Assembly: GCA_937907395.1 (NCBI GenBank)
Contig: CALCII010000010.1
Coordinates: 1 to 64,000, forward strand
Direction: 5' to 3'
Source: an uncultured Chitinophagaceae bacterium
GTDB lineage: Bacteria > Bacteroidota > Bacteroidia > Chitinophagales > Chitinophagaceae
Length of the DNA: 64,000 nucleotides
The translations under genes and the position numbers were made by a program. Positions 50,986 through 60,900 of this stretch are shown piece after piece. Below the pieces are notes generated by a model. That model did no database searches, was not told the origin of the DNA, and saw only the letters and a list, made by a program, of their open reading frames with translations. Each line of letters starts with the position of its first letter. Within the stretch, counting starts at the first letter, position 1.

Positions 50986-52228
50986 AGTCTTACATATCAT
51001 TAAATCGCTGGGAAGAGGTGGTGCGGAAATGTTATTGCCGGAAACGATTTCAGTACATGATAGTGATGCATTTGAATTTCATGTGATCTATTTTCTTCCC
51101 TGGAAAAACCAGATGGTGGAGTCGATACAAATGGCAAATGGAACCGTAACCTGCTTTGCTGCCACTAATAATATCCGGATCCTGTTGCAGTTTCGTAAAG
51201 TGGCTGCCTATGTGAAAGAACATCGTATTGATGTGATTCATTGTCACTTGCCATGGGCCGGCTTTTTGGGGAGATTGATTTATAAATTCACAGGTGTGCC
51301 TGTGCTTTATACGGAACATAACAAACAGGAACGATACCATATTCTGACAAAATTATTGAACCGTTTCACTTTCAATTGGCAAACGGCGGGGATAGCTGTT
51401 TCGGAGGAAGTGGCATCGTCCATTAAAAACAATATCCATCCTTCGGTACCGGTATTGACGATTTTGAATGGAATTAATACAGAGAAGTTTGTTGTTAGGA
51501 GACCAAAGAGGCTTAGTGCTGAAAGCACAATGCTGAAAGCAGAAGAAATGCAGAATGAAGAACAAGGAAGAAGGAATGAAGAAAGCTTAATGCTTAATGC
51601 AGAAGGCAAAGAAGAAGGGAAGAACGATCCATGGGAGAATGGAAGGGAGATAAGGAGATCGTTAGGAATTATGGATGATGAAGTGGTAATCGGAACGATG
51701 GCTGTATTCCGTTTTCAAAAACGGCTTGATCTGTGGCTGGAAGTATTTTCTGAAATCAGGAAACAGCATTCTAATGTAAAGGGAATAATAGTAGGTGATG
51801 GACCGCTTAAAGAATTGATTCATGAGAAACACAAACAACTACAATTGGAGGGAGTTGTATTTCTGCCGGGATTACAAACGAACCAGATGGATTGGCTGTC
51901 TGCAATGGATATATACATGATGAGTTCTGTTTTTGAAGGGTTGCCCATCGCATTGCTTGAAGCAATGAGTTGCGGAATTCCTGTTATATGCACGAATGCA
52001 GGTGGTACAGGTGAGGTGATTAGAGACAATATTGACGGATTTCTTGTTCCTGTAGATGAGCCGATGCTGTTGGTGAATAAAGCAGAACAATTAATTACAA
52101 ATATTGAATTGCGGAATCAATTAGGCATAGCAGCAAGAAAAAGAACGATCGATGAGTTTAGTATGCAGCGGATGGTGAAAGACCTGGAAGGTTTGTACAG
52201 GAAAGTTGTTAAAGAAATAAAGTTGTAA
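50972..52228 (+). CDS. Family 4 glycosyltransferase with repeat-derived insertion
   Basis: 418-residue GT-B enzyme. Core motifs are intact: KVLHIIKSLGRGGAEMLLPETI, VIHCHLPWAGFLGRLIYKFTG, PVLTILNGINTEKF, EVVIGTMAVFRFQKRLDLWLEVF, IIVGDGPLKELI and SSVFEGLPIALLEAMSCGIPVICTNAGGTGEVI. Residues about 181-218, at the junction of the two Rossmann domains, are a Glu/Asn/Lys/Met-rich segment with no counterpart in ordinary GT4 enzymes. Its DNA matches dispersed intergenic repeats (see the repeat at 51510). The frame is kept, so the enzyme may still work, with a longer interdomain linker. It overlaps the upstream gene by 14 bp. Confidence 0.9.
   Translation: MSKIKVLHIIKSLGRGGAEMLLPETISVHDSDAFEFHVIYFLPWKNQMVESIQMANGTVTCFAATNNIRILLQFRKVAAYVKEHRIDVIHCHLPWAGFLGRLIYKFTGVPVLYTEHNKQERYHILTKLLNRFTFNWQTAGIAVSEEVASSIKNNIHPSVPVLTILNGINTEKFVVRRPKRLSAESTMLKAEEMQNEEQGRRNEESLMLNAEGKEEGKNDPWENGREIRRSLGIMDDEVVIGTMAVFRFQKRLDLWLEVFSEIRKQHSNVKGIIVGDGPLKELIHEKHKQLQLEGVVFLPGLQTNQMDWLSAMDIYMMSSVFEGLPIALLEAMSCGIPVICTNAGGTGEVIRDNIDGFLVPVDEPMLLVNKAEQLITNIELRNQLGIAARKRTIDEFSMQRMVKDLEGLYRKVVKEIKL
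51510..51625 (+). repeat. Intergenic-type repeat embedded in frame in a CDS
   Basis: About 115 bp within the glycosyltransferase are built from repeat words: GCTTAGTGCTGAAAGC, ACAATGCTGAAAGC, AATGCAGAATGAAG and GCTTAATGCTTAATGC. Bases 51547-51567 are identical to 52254-52274 in the gap after the gene, and 51582-51600 is the exact reverse complement of 21530-21548 in the gap after wzc. Its length is a multiple of three or was trimmed to fit, and it has no stop. Confidence 0.85.
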
Positions 52229-52436
52229 GTGATAAGTTGGAAGTGGTAAGTGGAATGCAGAATGAAGAACAAGGCGATCAGAAATAAGAACCAATGCGAC
52301 TTCATCAATCTCAGATCCTTGTTCGTCTGTTCAACTGTTCTCGTGGAATGCAGATTGAAAAACAAGGAAATCAGAAATAAGAACGATTAAAACTTCATCA
52401 ATCTTAGATCCTTGTTCGTCTGTTCATCCGTTCAAT
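52224..52436. repeat. 93-bp direct repeat and TAAGT spacer
   Basis: The 222-bp gap 52229-52450 begins with TAAGT-type words (52224-52250), then two diverged copies of a 93-bp unit at 52251-52343 and 52344-52436. Both copies share GGAATGCAGA, CAGAAATAAGAAC, ACTTCATCAATCT and AGATCCTTGTTCGTCTGTTCA. The start of the first copy matches the insertion inside the preceding gene over 21 bp. Confidence 0.88.
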
Positions 52437-52450
52437 AGAGCTATAGTGTC

Positions 52451-53395
52451 ATGATCATACGCAAAGCAACATCAGAAGATATACCGGCCATTGTGCAGTT
52501 GTTGAAATCGTCCTTAGGTGATATTTCAAGCAAAAAATCTGTTGAATACTGGAACTGGAAGCATGTCATCAATCCCTTTGGTGCATCTCCGGTTTTGGTA
52601 GCAGAGGAAAATGGAGTACTTATTGGCGTAAGAGCGTTAATGCGCTGGGATTGGAAAGAAAAGGAAACTATTTACCGTACGTTAAGAGCTGTAGATACAG
52701 CCACTCATCCTCAGCATCAGGGCAAAGGAATTTTTAAAAAACTTACATTACAGTTGGTGAATGATGCTACGGCTGATGGGTTTGATTTTATTTTTAATTC
52801 ACCTAATTCACAAAGTACTCCCGGCTATCTGAAGATGGGTTGGGAAGTGTGGGGCAAAATGCCATTGTGGATCCGGCCGGTTGTGTCATTTAAAAAGTAC
52901 CAACCCGATGTGTTTCGTAAGTATCATCAACTTCTACTGAATACAAACCTGCATACATTACCTGTTTTGCAATCGTACGAAGCCGGACTATCTACGATGC
53001 AATCACCTTCTTTCTTTGCGTGGCGGTATCAGCAATGTCCCGTGAAAGAATATGGATTGTATTCTGATGAACAGTTGTGCTTTTTCTTCACTACAAAGGA
53101 AAAAAAGGGGGGGATGGAACTTCGTGTTTGTCATTATTTATTTAAGGGGACGGCTGATTACAGTAAATTATTCAGGTCAGCAAAACGATTAGCGAATGAA
53201 TGTGGCTGCAGATACATAACAATAACCGGTTTGCATTTTATTCCCTGGTATATAAAACTGTGGCATGGATTTGTCAATGCAAAACGATTTAGTATAACCC
53301 TTACCATTAAGAAACTTGCAAATCATAATTATTACGAAAGTCTGAAAGGCAAAGGGAACTGGCTGCTTCAGAATGGTGATATAGAACTTTTTTAA
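52451..53395 (+). CDS. GNAT-family N-acetyltransferase
   Basis: 314-residue protein with an N-terminal GNAT domain: MIIRKATSEDIPAIVQLLKSSLGD, SPVLVAEENGVLIGVRALM, RTLRAVDTATHPQHQGKGIFKKLTLQLVNDA (acetyl-CoA loop HQGKGI) and FIFNSPNSQSTPGYLKMGWEVWGKMP. The C-terminal half (FFAWRYQQCPVKEYGLY onward) looks like a second, degenerate GNAT-like unit, as in the larger two-lobed members found in exopolysaccharide loci. Target sugar unknown. It starts after the 93-bp repeats and is 4 bp from the membrane protein that follows. Confidence 0.86.
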   Translation: MIIRKATSEDIPAIVQLLKSSLGDISSKKSVEYWNWKHVINPFGASPVLVAEENGVLIGVRALMRWDWKEKETIYRTLRAVDTATHPQHQGKGIFKKLTLQLVNDATADGFDFIFNSPNSQSTPGYLKMGWEVWGKMPLWIRPVVSFKKYQPDVFRKYHQLLLNTNLHTLPVLQSYEAGLSTMQSPSFFAWRYQQCPVKEYGLYSDEQLCFFFTTKEKKGGMELRVCHYLFKGTADYSKLFRSAKRLANECGCRYITITGLHFIPWYIKLWHGFVNAKRFSITLTIKKLANHNYYESLKGKGNWLLQNGDIELF

Positions 53396-53399
53396 CTAT

Positions 53400-54560
53400 A
53401 TGGATTTAATTCCTGTTTTATTTGTTTTGTTGATTCTGTATTTTTTTCAGCGACGGATCTGGGTGAACCGTCTTGAAGAAATTAATGCATATAACAGAAT
53501 CAGAGTCAGTACAAGTTTTATTGATCTGCTTTCATTCATGCACCTGGTGTTGTTTATTGTTTACTATGCTTATACAAGACTGGAACGATCCGATTCTCAG
53601 CAGTACTGGAATCTTACAAGTGCCAGTAGCGACTGGTTTGCCTGGTGGGGAACAGATACAGCGTTTATCAACTTTATAACCTGGCCTTTATCAAGTTTCT
53701 TTGGGTTGAGTTATGAAGCTTGCATGCTTGTATTCTGTTACCTTGGTTTGCAAGGTGTGATGTTGTTTTATTTTGCTGCCAAAGAGAACATACACGGACT
53801 GGGTTATTACTATGGTACTTACACGCTGATTGAATTGGTTTTTTTATTGCCGAATGTTCATTTCTGGAGTAGTTCTATCGGGAAAGGTGCGGTAATGACT
53901 GCAGGTATCGGTATGATCGTTTACGGGTTAAGCAGGTTTCAGCGTCGTTGGTGGCTGATATTATTGGGAGCATGGCTGGTATATATGATCCGTGGTCATA
54001 TTTTGTTCCTGATCATTCTTGGAGCAGGTACGGGACTGATGTTTACTTTAAAAGGGATCAAGTGGTATTACAAAGGCTTGTTGATTATTGCAGCCATCGC
54101 AGCCGGTTCATTTATCATAGGTGATCTTGGAAAATATACAGGTAGAAATGATCTCAATGTATTTGAATCCACCAAATTTCAGAAAAGGGCTTTGTCAAAT
54201 ACTTCGGCAACCAGTGGGGTGGATCTGGCAAACTATAACCAGGCGCAGAAGCTTTTTACATTCTGGTACCGGCCTTTATTTGTGGATGCTCCGGGTTTCC
54301 TGGGAATCATTGTTTCTTTTGAAAATGCTTTATACGTACTGTTTACAATAGCAATTATCCGGTATGGTATTCCCAATTGGAAGAACTGGAACGGTTGGTT
54401 CAGGATTGGGTTGTTTATTTTTTTATTTGGTTCTATTGCCCTGGCTCAAATTGCCGGTAACCTTGGGATTGCCATGCGCCAAAAGGCCCAGATTATGCCA
54501 CTGTTCTTTATTATATACTGTAAAGCAATGAGTTACAAGGGGTTGAGGCGAAATGCTTAG
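53400..54560 (+). CDS. EpsG-like polysaccharide polymerase
   Basis: 386-residue polytopic membrane protein with roughly nine or ten helices (DLIPVLFVLLILYFFQ; FIDLLSFMHLVLFIVYYAY; FFGLSYEACMLVFCYLGLQGVMLFYFAA; YGTYTLIELVFLLPNVHFWSSSIGKGAVMTAGIGMIVYGL; LVYMIRGHILFLIILGAGTGLMF). The LPNVHFWSSSIGKGA and YMIRGHILFL motifs match EpsG/Wzy-like polymerases, which join repeat units in the periplasm. That is unexpected beside an ABC exporter of finished chains. It is the last gene of the locus. Confidence 0.78.
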   Translation: MDLIPVLFVLLILYFFQRRIWVNRLEEINAYNRIRVSTSFIDLLSFMHLVLFIVYYAYTRLERSDSQQYWNLTSASSDWFAWWGTDTAFINFITWPLSSFFGLSYEACMLVFCYLGLQGVMLFYFAAKENIHGLGYYYGTYTLIELVFLLPNVHFWSSSIGKGAVMTAGIGMIVYGLSRFQRRWWLILLGAWLVYMIRGHILFLIILGAGTGLMFTLKGIKWYYKGLLIIAAIAAGSFIIGDLGKYTGRNDLNVFESTKFQKRALSNTSATSGVDLANYNQAQKLFTFWYRPLFVDAPGFLGIIVSFENALYVLFTIAIIRYGIPNWKNWNGWFRIGLFIFLFGSIALAQIAGNLGIAMRQKAQIMPLFFIIYCKAMSYKGLRRNA

Positions 54561-54926
54561 TACTTAATGTTCAGCGCTTATGGCTCCTTGGATTTTTTGT
54601 TTGATTATTTTAATGAGTAATCGGTTCAAGAGGGAAAGAAAGTTAGAAAAAAGGTATGAAATGCAGGATTTTGTGCTTAATTTATGGTTGGATTAAGCCG
54701 GTTACTAACGATTGATAATCATAAATTTAATTAATTTCGAACGTTTGCGGTATGCAACATCTTCTGTTGTAAATCGATTGGCCACATTCCTTATCATCAT
54801 TTTAATTTTCAATATCCTGAGCCAACCTATTTAAATGTTAGCAGGTCATTTTATTGCCTGTATTTTTTTGTGTTTGGTGTAAAGACAAATTTATTTTAAA
54901 GAACTATTGACTATAAATTGATTGCT
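54561..54926. other. 366-bp AT-rich gap before the second giant gene
   Basis: No gene is supported. Bases 54549-54580 (AAATGCTTAGTACTTAATG) belong to the ATGC repeat family. Bases 54740-54748 (AACGTTTGC) repeat half of the LacI-type palindrome at 13373-13386 in an imperfect inverted context (CGAACGTTTGCG). The promoter of the giant gene must lie here, but I cannot name its boxes. No clear terminator follows the polymerase gene. Confidence 0.45.
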
Positions 54927-57900
54927 ATGGGTATGTTTAGATCCCTTGTTTTTAAAAATGATAGACATTTTTTGTCTGACATTAATGTAAAAGCGTTCAG
55001 AATTTCTTTATTCTTTTTGATTTTATTTTCTGTTGCATTCACTTCAAATGTGTTTGCAAATGGAGGTATTGGTTACAAAGGTGTAAAATTGAATCTGAAT
55101 GGAAGTTCAAGTTGGTATAATGTTCATGGTGTCTCATGGGGGTATCAAGGTTGTGGAGACTATGGGTCAACTTTTTATAATTCCGGAAGTGCAAACTGGA
55201 ATGGCACAAACCTTGGCTCATTCAGCACAACTGCAACTTTACAAATTACAGGCTATGCTGTAGTGGGTTGGACAGATAACACAGATTATGTAGCCGGTAA
55301 ATTGGAATATAAAGTCTGGAAACAAGGAGATTCTGAACCGGGATCATGGACAGTTATTAACATAGGGAATTATCAAAGCCCCACAAGCGGTGCTACTCAG
55401 GTTGTCTGTACCTCAGGAAATGACAGGGTAGTTGGTTATAATAATGGAACTGCAAGCTTTCAGCCAGGTGTGGCCGGTACGTACAATTTTAAAGTAAAAG
55501 GTTTCGGAAGAATGCAATATACCGGCGGAGGAGGTGGCTCATTTAATGATAATGATGGATCAGAATTAACCGCCACTTTTACAATCACATCTTCCGCCCC
55601 TACCATCTCTTCCACATCTTCAACTGTTACTTCAAATAATACTCAAACATACAAAGGGGCAACAATTACAATCAATGGTACAAATCTGGGAGCTATTAAT
55701 TCTGTAAAAATTGGTGGTTCTGGTGGTGCATCCTGCACAAGTGTTACGGTTGTGAATTCAACGCAGGTGACAGCAGTTGTGCCTGATGGAACCACAGGTG
55801 GTACAATATGGGTTAGTAATGGAACTAATAATGCTACCAGTACGGATTCGTATACCAACCTTGGATTTATTTCCACTACAACTGGTAACTGGGCTACAGG
55901 AGGTACATGGCTTGGTAGCACAGCTCCATCATCTACAGATAAAGCAACCATTGCAAGTGGACATACGGTTACTTTAGCTGCCAATGCAACCATTGCACAG
56001 TTAACAGTTAATAGTGGTGGTACATATAGTGGTAGTTCAAATACATTATCTGTTGCCGGGAATCTTAGCAACAGCGGTACGTTTACAGCATCTACCGGAA
56101 CCATTTCATTTACTGCTGCCGGAACTGTTACGGGTACAATTACTTTTAATAATCTAACAATAGCAGGTGCTGTGGCTTTAAGTGCGGCATCTACAGTAAA
56201 CGGAACTCTGCAATTAAATTCCGGAGGATCAGTTACAACCAATTCTCCAATCTATGGAGCTTCATCCACGTTGACTTATAATCAGGGTGGTGGTTCTGGA
56301 TCAAAATTTAATCAGAGTCTCGAATGGCCTTCATCAAATCCTCCACGGAATGTTACAATTACGAATAATACCTGGGTACAGCTTACTGGTAACAGAAGTC
56401 TCGCAGGTAATCTCACAGTTACTAACGGTGCCTTACAGGGTACAGGCGCTTTGAGAAGTCTTACAATGAATGGTACTACTCAAACGATTACTATTTCAAC
56501 CAGTTCCGGCGGTGCCATTTATGGTACAGATAATGGGTCTAGTAATGATCTTCAGTTAGTGATTGCCAATGGAAGTACCACAACTCTTACAGGTGACGCT
56601 ACAGGCTCAAGCGATGATGAGAAAAAGTTTCATACTATTAATATTAATTCAGGTGGTACTTTAGCCCTTAGCCGGGGAATTCTTTGTCGATACGGGACCT
56701 TCACTGTGTCTGGTACATTGCAAATTAATTCCGGCGGTTATGTACAAAGTGGTCCTACCAGTGCTGTTGCTGCCAGTTATTCATCAGGCACACTGGTTTA
56801 TAACAATGGAGGATCTTATACAACAACAAATTTTGAATGGCCGGCTTCTAACACACCATCAAACGTAACTCTGCAGAACAGTGGTACTAATGTTACTTTA
56901 AATGCCAATAAAACTGTAAATGGAAACCTGATTGTAAGAGCAGGAACCACTTTGAATCTTTCCACTTTTACTTTAGGGTCACCTTCTTCAACTACATTAG
57001 AAATAGGTACAACCGGTTCTGTTATCAGTGGATCTGGAACATTAACGTTAGGAGGTAATCTTACGGTAAATAATATTAGCGGTTCAGGTGGTGCATCTGT
57101 CTCATGTCCGGTTGCTTTAGGTGCTACCAGGATTTTTACTGTTGCAGATGGAAGTGCTGCTGCAGATCTCACAATTAGTGGAATCATAAGTGGTAGCACA
57201 TTTGGAGTAACGAAAGAAGGAGCAGGGAACCTTGTATTCAGCGGAGCAAATTCATATACAGGTTCAACAACCATAACTGCTGGTACTCTTCAGTTGTCTG
57301 CTTCAGAACGTATCAGTAACAATAGCAATGTTGTTTTGAACGGTGGTACTTTCAGTTCTGGCGCCAGTACAGGATTTACAGAAACTGCGGGTACTTTAAA
57401 CCTGAATGCAAATTCTACCATTGCATTAGGTACCGGATCTCACAGTATTATTTTCAGTGCAAGTAATGGCGTATCATGGGCTGGTACTACTTTAACTGTT
57501 ACCGGTTGGACAGGTTCCTCTGGTCAATCAGGATCTGCCGGTAAGATTTTTGTAGGTTCCAATACCAGTGGATTAACTTCTACTCAACTTGATAAAATAA
57601 ACTTTGCCGGCTATAATAATGGAGCTGATATCCTTTCCACTGGTGAGGTAGTTCCCCGTTGCGGCAACCCAACCAGCGGCGGCACCATCGCTTCCGGTCA
57701 ATCAATCTGTTCCGGAGGTGATCCTGCTGCATTTACCAGTTCTGCTGATGCCAGCGGACAAACAGGTACACTTGAATATAAATGGCAGTATTCTTCTACC
57801 AGTGATTTCTCATCAGATGTGAATGATATTGCTTCTACCAATAGTACTACTTACGATGCACCTGCCGGACTCACTGCAACAAGATATTATCGTCGTTTGG

Positions 57901-60900
57901 CCAGAGTAACTTGTAAATCAGACTGGACCGGAGCAGCAGCAAGTAATATACTTCAGGTTACTGTAACTGCAACTCCTTCAACGCCCGGAACTATTACTGG
58001 TGAAGCGGTACAGTGTTCAGGAGCAAGCGGCCAGTCTTATAGTATTTCAGCTGTTAGCGGAGCTACCTCTTATACCTGGACTGTTCCAACCGGTTGGTCT
58101 GTAACTTCTGGAGCAGGTACAACATCTATTACAGTTACTGCTGGTACCACCGGGCAAAACGGGGATATCACAGTAACGGCCTCGAATAGCTGCGGAACAA
58201 GTTCGGCTCAAACACTTGCTGTTACTGTTGTTGCAGGAGCACCATCAGCACCGGGAACTATTTCCGGTACTGCAACACAATGTCCCGGCTTAACCAGTCA
58301 AACTTATAGCATCAGTGCAGTAAGTGGAGCTTCAACTTATACCTGGACTGTTCCCAGTGGTTGGACAATCACTGGCGGACAAGGAACTACATCATTAACA
58401 GTAACAACTGGTGCGTTTAATGATAATGGAAATATTAGTGTTACAGCAGGAAACAGTTGTGGAACAAGTTCAGCACAAACCTTGGCCGTTACCGTTGCCG
58501 CTGGCACACCGGCTACACCCGGAAGTATTACAGGTACCACAACACAGTGTGCAGGTGCAACCAGTCAGTCTTACAGCATCAGTTCTGTAACGAATGCCAC
58601 TACTTATACATGGACAGTTCCTACTGGCTGGAGTATTACTGCAGGACAGGGAACCACATCCATTACAGTTACTGCCGGATCAGCCGGACAAAATGGAAAC
58701 ATCACAGTAACAGCAGGCAATAGTTGCGGTACCAGTTCTGCACAATCCTTAGCCGTAACAGTTATTGCAACTCCTTCAACTCCCGGAACAATCAGTGGTA
58801 CAACCACACAATGTGCCGGAGCAACGAGTCAGACGTACAGCATCAGCTCTGTTACCTATGCTACAACTTATACATGGACAGTTCCAACGGGCTGGAGCAT
58901 TACTGCAGGGCAGGGATCAACTTCTATTACTGTTACTGCCGGATCAGCCGGACAAAATGGAAACATAACCGTAACTGCAGGGAACACTTGCGGCACAAGT
59001 TCTGCACAAACCTTAGCCGTAACAGCGATTGCAACTCCGTCAACTCCCGGAACAATCAGTGGTACTGCCACACAATGCGCCGGAGCAACGAGTCAGATTT
59101 ACAGCATTAGTTCTGTTACTTATGCAACAACTTATACATGGACTGTTCCTACTGGCTGGAGCATTACTGCAGGGCAGGGAACAACATCTATTACTGTTAC
59201 TGCGGGATCAGCCGGACAAAATGGAAACATAACCGTAACAGCAGGTAACGCTTGCGGTACCAGTTCAGCACAATCGTTGGCCGTAACAGTTATCGCAACT
59301 CCGTCCACTCCCGGAACAATCAGTGGTACAGCCACACAATGCGCCGGAGCAACGAGTCAGACGTACAGCATTAGTTCTGTTACTTATGCAACAACTTATA
59401 CATGGACTGTTCCTACGGGCTGGAGCATTACTGCAGGGCAGGGAACAACTTCTATTACAGTTACTGCGGGATCAGCCGGACAAAATGGAAACATTACCGT
59501 AACAGCAGGTAACACTTGCGGTACCAGTTCTGCACAATCCTTAGCCGTAACAGCGATTACAACTCCGTCAACACCGGGAACAATAACTGGTACAGCCACA
59601 CAATGTGCAGGAGCAACGAGTCAGACGTACAGCATCAGTTCTGTTACCTATGCATCAACATATACCTGGACCGTTCCCACAGGCTGGAGTATTACCGCCG
59701 GACAGGGAACAACATCTATAACAGTAACAGCAGGCTCAGCCGGACAAAATGGAAATATCACCGTTACCGCTGGTAATAGTTGCGGCACCAGTTCTGCTCA
59801 ATCATTGGCGGTTACTGTTGTAGCCACTCCTGCTACACCTGGTGCAATATCAGGAACAACGACACAGTGCCCCGGAGCAACCAGTCAAACCTATAGCATC
59901 AGTTCAGTTACTTATGCAACTACTTATACCTGGACTGTTCCCACAGGCTGGAGTATAACCGCCGGACAGGGAAGCACATCCATTACTGTAACAACAGGCT
60001 CAGCGGGACAAAACGGAAACATCACCGTTACAGCCGGTAACAGTTGCGGCACCAGTTCTGCTCAAACATTAGCCGTTACTGTAACAGGTACCTATACATG
60101 GGTGGGAAGTACAAGCACCAACTGGAATACGGCTGCTAACTGGAGTTGTAATGCAGTACCAACAACAAGTACGGATGTGGTCATTCCTTCAGGAACAACA
60201 TACAGTCCGGATATCAGTTCTGCTGCCGCCAATGCGAAAAGCGTTACGATTAATAGTAGTGCTACACTTTCAATGACGGGCAATTATACACTTACAATTG
60301 CTGCTGGTGGTGCATTTACAAATAACGGAACAGTTACTTCCACTAATGGAACAGTAAATTTTGCAGGAGCAGGTGAGGTGAAAGGATCAAGTGCTACAAC
60401 CTTTAACAATCTTACGATCAATACAGGAGCCGTAACTATAACAACTGTTCCCACCATAAATGGTGTATTCCAGATCAATGGTGGTAATATCACTGCTTCA
60501 ATAAAATATGGAAGTAGTTCAACACTTCGATACAATACTACTTACAGCAGATATGTAGAGTGGGATTATACAGATGTAGGTACTATTGGTACATCAGCCG
60601 GTTATCCCAATAATGTTGAAATTACGGCAGGTACTTTCTCATTGAAAAACGGTTCGAATAATGCACGTGCTTTGGAAGGCAGCCTTACGATAGCCAGTGG
60701 TGCTACTTTCACCATGGAGGATATTACTTCTAACCTTACCGTAAAACAAAACGTTACCAATAATGGTACGTTAACGCTTTCATCTGCCGCTGGTGGTAAT
60801 ATCAAAGTAGGTGGTAACTGGACGGTTGGAGCTTCTGCCACGCAGACCAACAATACACGTTATGTTTCATTTAATGGAGCAAGCGGCAATCAGACAATTG

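Noticed and set aside
55643..56242. Minus-strand open frame of 199 codons
   Set aside because: It is antisense to the giant surface protein, whose frame is continuous with a signal peptide and known domain types; the long antisense frame reflects Thr/Ser/Gly-biased codons.
58604..59599. Four minus-strand open frames of 67 codons spaced exactly 264 bp apart
   Set aside because: They are shadows of the tandem PKD-like coding repeats on the plus strand and have no start context of their own.
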